Assembly (NCBI GenBank): GCA_963691815.1 | Contig: OY829653.1 | Span: forward strand, 4,764,301-4,828,300 | Origin: Echiichthys vipera | Lineage: Eukaryota; Chordata; Actinopteri; Perciformes; Trachinidae | Direction of reading: 5' to 3' | DNA length: 64,000 bases | Shown here: one piece after another, positions 27,101 to 38,610 of the stretch | Numbering within the stretch: the first letter of the stretch is position 1 | Layout: every line of letters begins with the position of its first letter | Notes under the pieces: generated by a model | What the model was told of the DNA's origin: nothing | Seen by the model: the letters and a program-made list of their open reading frames with translations, nothing else | Database searches by the model: none | Translations under genes and position numbers: made by a program

Positions 27101-27814
27101 TCCCCCTTCCATTTACTGAAGGACATTGACGGTTTCTTCATTTGTTTCCTGTAAACAGCTCTGAATTTGTGAAAACATTATTACATATCATGTCAAAGTC
27201 GACTCACATAAATTATTAGCATACAATTTCAGTTTGCAGAACATCATTACTGAAGTGTGAAGAATCCTCCCGTGACTCGCAGTGCACAGAGAATTATCAT
27301 ATTCCTTTAAAGAGGAGATCTTCTAAAAAAGCTCCCCGAAGACATAATTTACTCGAGGTAACGGATTGACCAGAGGGCAAATCAATAACAGCAAGCAACT
27401 GTTTGTACACTTCAGCAGAAGCATAAATCTCTGTCCAACAACACAAAGTGCCAATGCGTAGTTACACAGCAGCAGGTTTAGTGTGCCTTCGGAGTTAGTC
27501 AACTGTATGAGTGGCGGGGAAGCTGCCATCCTTTCCATATGGCAGCTACAACTGTGGGCTTGGACACATATGTTTACTGTAAGCTAGTGCAGAATGGGAT
27601 AGCTGTGATACGTTCTATCATTAATGTTTACTGTAAGCGTGGAAAGTTGCCAGTGTGTCAAAGTTCAACCAAACAATGAAGTTATTTGAAGCATTTAAAT
27701 TAGTGAGAAAACAAGCAGTGAAGGCCAACTGTTTATACAGTCCATGCAAATACATGCAACGTCCTTTAAGGGTTAAAGCTGGTTCTCAGGCGTTATTCTA
27801 GTCCCTCATTAGAA
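21196..27814. other. intron 1, largely unassigned 6.6 kb
   Basis: The longest stretch without a recognised repeat. It contains a short CA-rich patch (24799-24860) and single-copy-looking sequence. The segment 26500-26960 is evenly mixed in composition and is a candidate for conserved non-coding sequence. No coding exon is visible. Confidence 0.5.
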
Positions 27815-28365
27815 GAACTCGACAGTAACAGTTGCCAAATGGCCATTGGAAACCATTTTGAGAAACTGGCAACCAATGGCCTGTAGTTGCCATCAAGGGC
27901 TTCCGCTTTGACAAATAAAAATAGGGGAAGCAGAACAGCCCAAACTAAGTATTTTATTAAATACTTGTTGCAGTAGTGACATTTATACATTTCTGTTACA
28001 GCCAGAGCTGGAAAAAACGCAACTACACGTGACAACGCTACACGTGACAACACTACACGTGACAACGCTACACGTGACAACGCTACACGTGACAACGCTA
28101 CACGTGCTTTGCTGTGTTTACTCGCATGCACACAGGCATTTGTTTTAGAGTCAGTGATGAAGCAAATTAAGCCATATGACTGTGAAAAGTTCCACTAATC
28201 CATCAATGTCACAATCAAATGTGTAAATTGATTCGACCAGATGTGCTTGAATGAAAAGCTAGTACTGAAATATACTTTATTTTTCATTTTTGAGGCTGAC
28301 TAACCGCAAAGTATTATCGTTATTACTCAAAATATAAGGTGAATAAAAATGGTAAAAAATAAAAA
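27815..28365 (+). mobile_element. old dispersed element, copy 2 (carries the E-box array)
   Basis: Collinear with 16150-17120: CTCGACAGTAACAGTTGCC, CCATTGGAAACCATTTTGAG, GAAGCAAATTAAGCC and TTACTCAAAATATAAGGTG all occur in the same order. It is shorter than copy 1. The CACGTG minisatellite sits where copy 1 has only AAAACGCATCACTG and ACGTGTC. Confidence 0.55.
28023..28106 (+). repeat. 15-bp minisatellite of E-boxes
   Basis: Five full units of CTACACGTGACAACG (one with a G-to-A change at the last base) plus a partial sixth. Every unit contains the palindrome CACGTG followed by AC, so there are six E-boxes at exact 15-bp spacing. CACGTGAC matches the core bound by USF and MiT/TFE factors. Function is unknown. 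Confidence 0.95.
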
Positions 28366-29432
28366 TTTTAGTTTATGCACCCAAAACGCCGACTACTTTA
28401 AAGTGTTTAGTGTTGAGCTCTGGTCTATTAATGGGTTTAATTTGTGCAGTTATATGCAGATTCATGTTTTATTAACATTTCTGATAACATCTCTGCAGTG
28501 GATACAAGCTTTTATAGGTGTGATATTGTGATTTTGTTGTCTCATACAACAAACATATACCTATATGATATACTGTGATATACAGTATATATTGGGGCTG
28601 CTGCCTGACATCTATGTCACCGGTTGCTGAGTTTCCTGGCTTCCAAAACTCACCTTCCAGCCTGTGTTCGGCTTCAGAGCAAAAACTTTTCATAAAAATT
28701 GGAGCTTCGAGTCACTTTCAAACCCTTTTTCCTGCTCACGCTGTCAACAGTGGAGTGCTGGAAGACGGTGCCAGGAACAAGCTTCCATTTCTTCCTCAGC
28801 CGACAGAGGAGATGGCTATTTTTGCTCCTGTGTTTTGCATGGCAATATTTTTATGCTTTTCTGTTTCTCCTCACTTCTTAAAATTGTCAAATATTTATTT
28901 TTATCAATTACAGGCGACCAATAAAAGGTCAGGAGATCTTTAGATTGTAATGATGTGACGATGCTGTCGAGAATTTGACTGAATAAAAATAACGAAGGAT
29001 GAGACTTCCTCATTAAATTTATTGCAAGGGAAAACTCAATACATATTAATACATACGCAGCAATCCAGGTGATAAGACGAGCTGTTGAAAAAAAGAAACA
29101 CCCACTGTATAGATTACAGGCTCTCTTTGGGAATTGCTATACCTGTACAGTGCACGCACAGCATCATGGAGCTCTCATCTGATCTTCCTTCTCCTGACAG
29201 TGAGATAACAAGAAGTGACATCACAAGGAATATCATTATGTATAAATGAACCACCCACTGCCTCGGTTTCCTCCATAAATTATCAGGCGAGAAAAGAACA
29301 AAGCTTTCAAGGAAGACGATATTAAAAATCTTTCCTGATCACTGCAGTGTGAGATGAGCTAACAGAGTGCTCACAGTGAGCTGCTCTGTCATTGGATAGG
29401 GCAGGTAAAGCAGGAGGCGCAAGGTGAGGGAA
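28366..29432. other. intron 1, no recognised feature
   Basis: AT-rich in part, with TATATACTGT-like palindromic runs near 28560-28590. No gene signal. Confidence 0.5.
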
Positions 29433-29452
29433 AACACACACACACACACACA
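29433..29452. repeat. (CA)n microsatellite
   Basis: Short pure CA run; first of a cluster of simple repeats spanning 29.4-30.1 kb. Confidence 0.95.
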
Positions 29453-29621
29453 GACATGTTGAGTGTTATGATCGCAACAGGGAGTGTGAGCTGTAAAAAA
29501 CCTCCACCCTCCATCTGAAGGTGGTGAGATAAATGAGCACACAACTCTCTGTTTCTGCCCTTTGATTTCACTTCCGCTGCTCGTCAGGTAAACATGAGAG
29601 GAGAGGGAGAGGAGATGGGGC

Positions 29622-29659
29622 CACACACACACACACACGCATACACACACACACACACA
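29622..29659. repeat. interrupted (CA)n microsatellite
   Basis: CA run broken by GCAT at about 29639-29642. Part of the 29.4-30.1 kb cluster. Confidence 0.95.
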
Positions 29660-29829
29660 AACAGAAGGGAGATGGGAGCTTAAGGGCCAATCTACACAGA
29701 GACACGTTTTCCTGTAACCGCACAACTTTAGTATCATTTTGGCCGAGCATCCACATGCAGCCACGTTATCTGATCCTGAAAACGGTATCTTGTGAAACCT
29801 GGTCCCAGAGTGGGAAGATTTGAAAGTTG

Positions 29830-29848
29830 CCCCCCCCCCCCCCCCCCC
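29830..29848. repeat. poly-C tract (19 C)
   Basis: Nineteen consecutive C on the plus strand, so poly-G on the coding strand of the gene. Capable of i-motif or G-quadruplex formation, and its length is prone to sequencing error. Confidence 0.95.
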
Positions 29849-30020
29849 ATGGCTTGGTCGTCTGGACAGCGAAACCTCATACTTTGTTAAACTGCGCCGT
29901 CATCGCCCCACCTCCGACCTCTAACCCCCGCGGTGTCACATAAGAAAAACAGTGCTGCTGCGTGAGAGGAGAGAGACGGACCCACTCTCACTTTCACTTT
30001 CTTTTTTTTTTCTATTATAC

Positions 30021-30044
30021 AACACACACACACACACACACACA

Positions 30045-30133
<89 letters not shown>
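30021..30133. repeat. long (CA)n microsatellite
   Basis: About 56 CA units with one GACA interruption near 30044. Open frames here are only His-Thr or Cys-Val repeats and are not genes. Confidence 0.97.
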
Positions 30134-30136
<3 letters not shown>

Positions 30137-31390
30137 CACACCCAACATCCGTCTAAAGCCTCTGATATTTTTTGCTTCCTCACATGAAACAAATCTTAAC
30201 AAAAACTCAAGCAGGACACTCGAGCCTGTTCTGTATTTGCAGCTCGACACACCATCATAGTGAATAACCACTTAAATCTCTTTCCCTCCTCCCTGTTTCT
30301 TGTCAGTCCTCAGTTGGCGACAGCAGAGCGATCAAACAGATTTTCTTCAGAGTCCGTGTTAGTGGAGACAACACAATCGGATTAAACACATATGAGATAA
30401 TAGCTTCTCTGTAACTGTGATTGAACAAGCGGCACGGGGGCCAATCAATTCCCTAACCTCCAACCAGAAAGGTCCGTGCTTTGACTTACACTCTTTTCTG
30501 CATTCTTGATCCGGTCCCAACATTCGGATCATAACAAAGTAGAGGTTTAATCAGGGGCAGGTATCGGAACAGGAGACAAGAGTGCAGAATCCATTAAATA
30601 TGGATTAGAGTTGTAATCGCTTGAGATTGGGACGTGAGGGCAAAGGGGTGTGGGACTACATCCCAGTGGACAAGCTAGTGTGACAAGAAACACAACAGAG
30701 GTAGAGTCAGAAAGGGGGTGGCAACAGTGCCCTTAACCTGCAGACTCAGTGTTAGCATGTAGAGGCCTACATGCTAGCTGGCGGCTCCATCTGTTCAAGA
30801 GCAAACGAGGGAGCCAAGGAGCAAATGTGAATGAATGCAGCATCCGGGCGCTGACTGTAGTGGGTGAGTGGGTGCTCGGGATTTGTTTGTTTGTGTCTGT
30901 GTACATGTAGCCCATGGAGGGCTACGCTGTGACAACACTGTGTAATCTGGGCACAAATGTGGGTTAATGATGCTGCAGACCAGATGTGTCTCACTCACAT
31001 GTTGGACGTTATGCAGATGCTACAGGAAAGTGAATGTCTACACCACGGCTGTATATTTTTACACTGACTGCTAAATGTGTCACTTCCTCTGTGATATCAC
31101 AGGACTGAAGGTGGCTCAGCAATTTCAGATCAGTCCACTGATGATGACTTAAAAACGGTGCATTAAATGTGTCTTTTACATTAAAAAAAGCATCTAATGA
31201 TGCATTAAAAGAGCAGCACATAGCAATGGCCTTGGATGTAGATTTAAATGAAATGTTCACAGATTTGTAATTTACCTTCTATCTTTAAACAGATTTACAT
31301 TAAGTTACCAGAAAATATTTATTTTTAAGCATAGTACCATAGGATTTTCACTGTCAAGGGGCCACATTGTTGTGTGCATAGGGCCACATG
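30134..31390. other. intron 1, no recognised feature
   Basis: No identifiable repeat, exon or RNA gene. Confidence 0.5.
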
Positions 31391-31530
31391 TTAGCCTGGC
31401 ATCACCAGACTAATTCGCAAATGCCTATTAGTGTGGAACCTCTCATTAATTTCTGATTTCCATGGGGCGTTGGGGAGGTGCAGCTTTAAACAGGCTTTGT
31501 AAAAAATGGCTGAGAGGCCAATCTTAGGTC
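31391..31530 (-). mobile_element. end of the TIR DNA element, reverse copy
   Basis: TTAGCCTGGCATCACCAGAC and then TTTCTGATTTCCAT with GGGGCGTT correspond to the reverse complement of the right end of the 7925-8449 element. The other terminus is not clear; similar CCAACCAATCACAGC text near 32070 may be its remainder, with a LINE fragment inserted between. Confidence 0.5.
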
Positions 31531-31549
31531 CCTCTCCCCAGAATTCAGA

Positions 31550-31918
31550 TTAATGCCTTCAGGTCGACGCTTTGTAGCAGCAAAGCAAACCGCTACTCGA
31601 AGTCCTTTATTCCGTCTGCTGTCAGGCTTTTAAACCTGGACAGTAGTCTTTGGAAATGAACACTCAATAAGAGTTCATTATATATGACTTTGTACTGCTT
31701 GTGTACCATTGCAGCCATACTTATTTATTTAGACCTTTTCTCATTTTGAACTGTACACTCGATGCCAGGTCTATTGTTTTTCTCTCTGACATACTCCTGT
31801 GTCCAGTCTGTATATATATATCTACTGTCTATGTACACTTTGTCTAGGCTGCGGACTGCTGCACTGAATTGCCCTTTGGGATCAATAAAGTTGTTTGAAC
31901 TTTGAACTTTATATTTAT
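31550..31918 (+). mobile_element. L2/Rex-like LINE 3' end with last ORF2 residues
   Basis: A short open frame, 31556-31633, reads PSGRRFVAAKQTATRSPLF and ends RLLSGF-stop, matching the usual C-terminal PSGRR motif of fish LINE ORF2 proteins. A 3' UTR follows, ending GAATTGCCCTTTGGGATC, AATAAAG and a tandem TTTGAAC tail (31896-31913). It is 5' truncated. Confidence 0.7.
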
Positions 31919-34900
31919 GATGTTTATGTGTGATTTGTATGTAAATATCTAAATTACTTTAATGCCTGACAGAGTGCTGTTTCATATTTGATATCGTTAA
32001 TGGTGGAATAAAATCAATCAGTCAATCAATCAACCGAAATAACTCTTGGACGCAATTAGACAGACCCCCAACCAATCACAGCAATGAAACAGCGCACCAC
32101 TGAGCGACACATATAAGTTGAGGTGGTGCTCTGTCCATTTTTGAAGCAGGTAATAATATGGAATCTGTCAAATTACAACTAAACAGTACACTTAAATGTG
32201 TTTCTGAAAGCATTTTACTCATTGTCTTAAACCTGCCCCACATGAGATAAACAGCTGCCAGATCTCAAGCTTATGGAAATCTGTGGCCCACCTGCCAGAG
32301 CGAATGAAATATGAGCTTGACAGAGTCATCTGGTTCCCAGTTTGGCAACAGGTCGTAGTTAGAAAAATGATACGTGATCCAGAAAGGTCGGTTTAACTTA
32401 GAGCTGAATGATTACTTGATCAGCAAAAACGACTCTAATTATCAATAGATCGTTAAAGTGAGTTGTTAGGCAAAGATGGCCAACATGCGCTGGTTCTAGT
32501 TTCCCAAACGTGAGGATCTGTGGGACCAAGGAATATGAAGATGCCTCCTTGAATTCTGACCAACTTAAAGACAAAACGATTCATTGCTTAATCATGAAAT
32601 AACTGACAAAATAATTATGAAAACAGTTTTATAGTCTTTAGTTGGAGCCGTGTTTTAAATAATACATCCCTAACTCTGAAGATTCATCACACACCAAAAC
32701 GCTGCACATCGGACAAAGACTTTGTTGAAAGCTATCGTAGCAGTAGCAGAATCCTTTTATGGTGCATCAAAGCTACACACCAAGAATTTGTGCTCGCATG
32801 TACCGCACTCTGGTACAGAGACTTGGTTCACAGTTACGAAGTATGTTTGTGGAATCAAGAAGCATATTTCATTTGAAATTTGGATGTAAAAAAGCTTTTC
32901 TGGAGAAATCCTCCCTATCTGAGAGAGTACAAACTAAATATCTTATGAAAGGGAGTTTTTGTGGGATTTGGCAAAGACACTGTGTGCTGGTTTGGCCACC
33001 AGTCTGTTACGCCTCGAGCAGACTCCTTGGCAGAGTTGTATTTTGTAGATGAGACCATCGACAGAGCAGTCGTCACTCCAGCAGAGTCACTTTCAAAGGC
33101 ACCCCAGTAGGTGGAGGATCAAAGCAACTCAATAGCTGACCTCCATCCACCGTCTTAAACATTGTATTCTTTGGCACATCAAATGCTGCTGTGCAACTCT
33201 TCCCCCATACTGTACTCAGCAATGAGAATGAGCAATGAAATTTGAAGGTATGATTGAGCTACTTTGATATAGGGTTGGGAGTGAACATAAAGCAAAGCCA
33301 TTTTCTTCTTAAGATAAGACGAAAGCTGCGCCTTGAACTACCCTTCCTCATATTCTTCAGCTGATGTCGCTGAATTTACTCAGCTTGATATCTATAGTGG
33401 AGATAAAATTCCAGATTTGATATCCCAGACTGGACTGACAGAGAGACGATCACACTTGACTAGTATGAAACAGTATTGCCTCAAAGGCCAACGTGCCGTC
33501 TTTGAAAGATGTTTGATGGTGGCAGCTTAAAAGTCAGCCGTGTCTTTTGACAAGCAGACTTTGACAGACATATCAGGGTGTAAAGGCAATATTGTGGATA
33601 AATCGAAGCTGACAGATGGAAATACATTTCAGATGAAATTGAAGAGTGCTCTTCCTCCTTGTCATTAAGCTGTGTAGGAAAACCCTCCTGCTGGCAATAT
33701 ATGATCACGGTTAATAAAGAGAGGAGCTCTGACTTGATCAATCATAGCATTTGGCAGCAGACTAGACCGAGGGAAGTCTTATTATTTCCCTCCCTTGAGT
33801 ATGCTGCTCCATCCTGAGAGGCTGCATTCATTTTCACAGTGTGTCCCTGCTGCTCTCTTCCTCTTTCACACCCATTCCATCATCTCTATTCTCTTAGGCC
33901 TTTTCTCTCTCTCTCATATTCCTTCCACTTTGCCTCTATACACAACAGTATCCCAGTGGGATCAACCCATACGTGAGAGGCATCGGTATCTACTCTTACA
34001 AGAGAGCATTATAGTGTCAAGCACCACTAAAGGTTAATACTGTCATTTTTCACGCTAAAGACTTTGATGATAGCCTATTCTCCTTTTAAGAGGCGATCGT
34101 GCTGTTGAGAGGAACAGACGGTACCAGGAAAATCTTGTCTCGTCTGAATCCTCCTCTCTGTTATTGTCTCCTTCATCCTCATGCATTTTCAGTTGCCTTG
34201 TTTCAGTTTCCTCTGAAGAGTGATTAGCTGTGGTTGCATGCGCTCTAACTGATTTCCATGGGGGAGGGGGGTTTGTTTTCCTGTAACCAATCACGAGACA
34301 CTTCCGGTCCAAGCCAACTAATTTAACCAATTAAGTGTTACGCTAACTTCGATGGGGGACTAGTGTTTCAATCGTGTGTCTCTTCTAAACTTTTCAAAAT
34401 GTTATCAGACGGATTAGTGAAGCAAGTTGTGACACTCAGCTGCTACACTGAGTCCTATTACAGCTACTACTATACGTATACTACACTACAGCTGCAACAA
34501 TAGACTCTCTATGCTAGCGACAGAGTCGACAACAGTGGAGGCTATGACACAAGCATGTCTAACTAACTTGTTTGTGATTGGTCAGTGAGTGCTGTCTTCG
34601 ATTGGCTTGTCTGTGTTTTTGACAATGAAACCACAGTTTCGTGTCACGATGCCTGACGAATCAGTCCACTCTGCGGAGCGGGCAGATTTTAAGGTCTGGA
34701 CCCACGCAGACGAAATGCTGGAGAACATTGTGAGGAAACCATAACAAAAAGGAAATATGGTGCAAAGGTGCAGGGAGTGTGAGTCAAGTTGTTTGAGGTG
34801 ATAATGCTTTGGTCTTGCCCTTTTCGCGCTCTCTCTGCTTTATAACAGGACCTCACTTCAATAACCTTCAATTCAACTCACTTGTTGGTATATTTTTCTT

Positions 34901-34984
34901 CATATGTGATATTTTCCTATTTAGGTGAATAGTCTGCTGGGGCGTTATCTCTTGTGTGTTGTACTATGTTGGTCTATTCAGTAC
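31919..34984. other. intron 1, mainly unassigned
   Basis: Includes (AATC)n-like TCAATCAGTCAATCAATC at 32016-32033 and a GATTAAT-type repeat (32401-32660). The segment 33340-33760 looks single-copy with no coding signal. Confidence 0.5.
32401..32660 (+). repeat. AT-rich dispersed repeat (GATTAAT-type)
   Basis: GAGCTGAATGATTACTTGAT, TTATCAATAGATCG, TTCCCAAACGTGAGGATCTG and ACAAAACGATTCATTGC parallel the copy at 48140-48385 in the same order. Confidence 0.5.
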
Positions 34985-35160
34985 ATACAGCAACTATTGC
35001 ATGTCTGTTTTCCATTTCCCCCTAAAAGAAGAGTTTCTTTGGGAAGTTTTCCTCATCAAAACGAAGGACAGACTGTTGTATGCTGTAAAGATTGTAAAGT
35101 CCCTTGAGGCACATTTATGATTTGTGATATCGTGCCATATAAAAAATTGACTTGACCTGC
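34985..35160 (+). mobile_element. L2-like LINE 3' end
   Basis: Contains AGTTTTCCTCATCAAAACGA, CTGTAAAGATTGTAAAGTCC, CTTGAGGCACATTTATGATT and GTGATATCGTGCCATATAAA, the usual order of a teleost L2-type 3' UTR. Only the 3' terminus is present. Confidence 0.6.
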
Positions 35161-35723
35161 CTTGACTCTTAATTTAATAGGCCAAAACCAGACCAGTGGT
35201 GACACAGACGGAAGAACGCTACAGGCAGAGCAAGAATACAAACAAGTCATACAGTAACACAATTCATCCTAAACTATTTAGGAAAATCAAACACAAAAAC
35301 GTGTTTCTCTGGATATTGAGATGAATAAGATAATGAGGTCAAGGGTCTTCACACACCGGAGGCATGATGATGAGATGAATGGTGTCGACCTGCAAATGTC
35401 AGGTCATTTTGACAACTCTCTCTGAGTTACACGCTCCAAGTAATTGACTCCAACCACTATTGTTTGAAGACATTATAGCACAGATGGTACGTTTACTGTG
35501 GTTGTTTTATATGCTACTATTCAAGATAATATTAACTGTTTTTTTATCAGATAAAAAAGTGTGATTCACCTAGCAGTCATACATGAGCAAGCTAAATGCT
35601 AGCGTACTGGCCTCTCAGGGACATGCTAGTGCTAGTTCACCAGGCTTTTTGTTTGCTTGGCTGCTAACAGGAAATTAAGTTCACACAAAATAAATACTTT
35701 TATCATCAACTCCTGTCTCATAA
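35161..35723. other. intron 1, no recognised feature
   Basis: Nothing assignable. Confidence 0.5.
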
Positions 35724-35913
35724 CTGTTTACAAACCAATCCTCTGTGGAGCAGTTTATATTCCAGCAGAGAGGGTTGAAAATCTTTGGAGGAACACATCT
35801 ATTAAGCTACGATTGTGTTCTCCATTTTGGACTCCGACTCTGAGGCAGCTTTCTGATGGTCATAGATAAGCACCGTCAAGCAGGCTTGCTGTTGGTCAAT
35901 GGTGCAAATTTGG
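35724..35913 (+). repeat. 190-bp dispersed repeat, copy 1
   Basis: Begins CTGTTTACAAACCAATCCTC and ends TCAATGGTGCAAATTTGG. Aligned by eye with 38421-38610 there are about nine substitutions and no gaps, roughly 95% identity. The flanks are unrelated, so the boundaries are sharp. No terminal inverted repeat is visible. Confidence 0.85.
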
Positions 35914-36429
35914 CCACCAAAGATGAAAAATAGGCACAAATGCACTATCTCTACTCTATCTGTACTTATCATACAGTGGAGTGAATTGATTTTACCGCAA
36001 AATTCCATTGTGTAAAATGCTGTTGTGACTGAGCCTTAAATCCGACAATTCAGCTGTGAAGACGTGACGTAAAACCCTTTCAACATATGATTGCTGTGTT
36101 CCCCGTTGTTTGAACAGAACTGAGTTTTTAAACAACGTAATTGTCATTTTACTTCTTTCCCAATCGATGAAAAAGATGACGACTGTAACTGACGAAAGAG
36201 GTGATGGTAATTGTTCACATGTTCGGCTGTTGTTGTCTGTTTAGCTTCAACAGAGCGTTTGGACCCGGAAATGTTATTTTGAATGGGTGTTAGGTCAGAC
36301 TTAACAGCCGTATAAGGTTATTGAACTGAAATTGAATATATGATATAGACGGGTACATGGAAAAAACAAGGATTTTTAGTTGGCGTAAACTGATGGTGTG
36401 CAGGTGCCGCCTTAGATATCATTGCGTCC

Positions 36430-36970
36430 TGGTTCACAGAGGCCTTTTTTTAAAGTGACTTAGAGAAGAATACATGGGAAAATAGGGTCCAGGTTGGAAA
36501 ATATCAAAATTCCCATTTAGGTCACAAGCAAGCCCCAACCACAGAGATTTCCTGGTTGATCCAATGAGGAAGAGCCAGGGGGCAGGTTTCGTAAAGACCA
36601 ATTTCTCGTTGACCTTCATGTTAAAAAGGCCGTTTTTCACAGCATCATTAAACCTGTTTAAGGCCTGGTACAAAAACATTCTAGTCTGATTGTTTAGGTC
36701 ATATCTCCATGATGGCTAGTTTTTATTGTATTGGAGGTTAAAGTTTATGAATAATTGGGGGTGTGGCCTCTTGAGTGACAGCTAACCGCTGGCCCCTTCG
36801 CCTCGGAGGTAAACGTCAGCCAGATGGACGTGTCTGCCTTCTGCCAATGCCACATCAATGCCCTTTTTTGGTAAGAGGAAATGAGGCGGAGTCAAAGTCT
36901 GACAAAATGGCGACTCCCATTGGCAAGTACGATTTGATCAAGTTGAGGAAACAGACCTCGGCCTTATCAC
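36430..36970 (+). repeat. dispersed repeat related to the 47.9-kb family
   Basis: GACCTTCATGTTAAAAAGGC, TTTTTCACAGCATCATTAAA, AAGGCCTGGTACAAAAA and a later GGTGTGGCCTCTTGAGTGAC segment, ending near AAAATGGCGACTCCCATTGG. This order is familiar from fish interspersed repeats. The central block aligns with 47940-48040. Ends approximate. Confidence 0.55.
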
Positions 36971-38420
36971 TTTCTTATCGCCCAGCCAATCATAAACAGT
37001 AGTAGTTTTAGTATACTGAGCCATGAATGTTGGCATCTACAGCACCCTGCATTACTGTTAACAGCACATTCAATACTGAATAACTCTGGCCATATCCTTC
37101 CTGTGTTAGTGCTGATTACAAGTCCCCCCTCAACAATATTCTGAGTAATAAAAAAGCAGTAACATCAAATTCTCGTGAAGTAGTAGGAGGCACTCTGGAA
37201 ACAGTCCTCGCACAACCGTCAGTGTAGATGCAAGAGGCAGGGAGACATGATGATAGAGTGCAGCGAACCAGAAAGATGTGGAGGTCAGGATGGTGGATGG
37301 GAGTAGATGAGATTGTCTTCCACACGCCCAGTCTGGGTCCTCACTCATACTAGCAGTTTGCATAGATACTGTTATTAAAATGCACCAGGACCATGATGTC
37401 TAACCTTAAAGAATAGGTTGAGTACAATATTCACATGCTGAAAGAGTTACGGCTGCTTTAATCATTCCTCTTCTCCGTACTGGCTGTGAATGTGTACGAA
37501 CAGATCCACAGGCGTATTTCTGTGTACATTCATTCTTAATTTCAGCCAAAGCTGCCAGTGGAAGACTGTTTCTGTATTGAGCTGCATGGAGGCATAGTAA
37601 CATAATAGATATTTGAACAAATTTTAGACTGAAAGACTGTAACTCTGGAAAATCCCCACTTGATTTGGCTAAGTTCGACTGTTAAAGCCTCGTTAAATCT
37701 TTGGCTTTGGGACAGAAAAACGACTGTGGTTTGTGTATTTCATCTTTATAGTGTATTTACTCTAGAAAAGGATGATTTCATGGTCAGTTTGAACCAACTG
37801 AGGGGATTACAACTCTCCCAACAAACACTATATACTGTATATGGGAATGTGAGTATTACATATAAGAATACGTCTAATCATATCCCATGCTTTTCTTATT
37901 GTCAACAACTCTCGAGAAAAGACAAAAATGAACAATGAGCTGATCCTTCTAACAAGTATTGTCTTATATTATTATGTCTCTGTGCCGTAGAGCTCCATTA
38001 TTGCACAACATCTATTAATAACACACAAATGAGTCACACTGTTGCATCGTGTTGAATGTTCTTCCCATTTGTATTATTTATTCTCATTAGTAAATACAGA
38101 TTAGCTCACCAAATGTGTATTATTGTTGAAAAACAAAACTAAAAAAAACAAAAGTCCCATAAAAACTACAGTGAACAGATGTTTGAGGACATGATTTAGC
38201 CTTTAAAAATAGTTACACATTAGAGTATATTTGTGGCCAGTTTGAACGAGTTACAGCTTTAGTAAGAACCATGAGCCACAGACGGGGAAGGTGAAAAGTA
38301 AACTTTAACAGAGACACTGTGGGATTTTTTTAGACAATATCAAAAATATCCTTTTAAAATATTCTAATAAAATAATTTGAAATGATTCCTTCAACAAGCT
38401 TTTTCTTATTCTTGCTCTGC
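36971..38420. other. intron 1, no recognised feature
   Basis: AT-rich, with no gene or clear repeat. Confidence 0.5.
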
Positions 38421-38610
38421 CTGTTTACAAACCAATCCTCTGTGGAGCAGTTTATATTCCAGCAGAGGAGGTTGACAATCTTTGGAGGAACACTTCTATT
38501 AAGCTACGATTGTGTCCTCCATTTTGGACTCCGACTCTGAGGCAGCTTTCTGATGGTCAAAGATAAGCACCGTCCAGCAGGCTCGCTATTGGTCAATGGT
38601 GCAAATTTGG
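38421..38610 (+). repeat. 190-bp dispersed repeat, copy 2
   Basis: Same orientation and length as 35724-35913, about 2.7 kb away, with about nine differences. The right and left flanks diverge immediately. Confidence 0.85.

Noticed and set aside
28023..28106. CRISPR-like array
   Set aside because: The units are contiguous 15-bp tandem repeats without spacers in a vertebrate intron. It is a minisatellite.
29887..30271. Long Cys-Val or His-Thr repeat frames on both strands
   Set aside because: They are translations of the (CA)n array and have no gene context.
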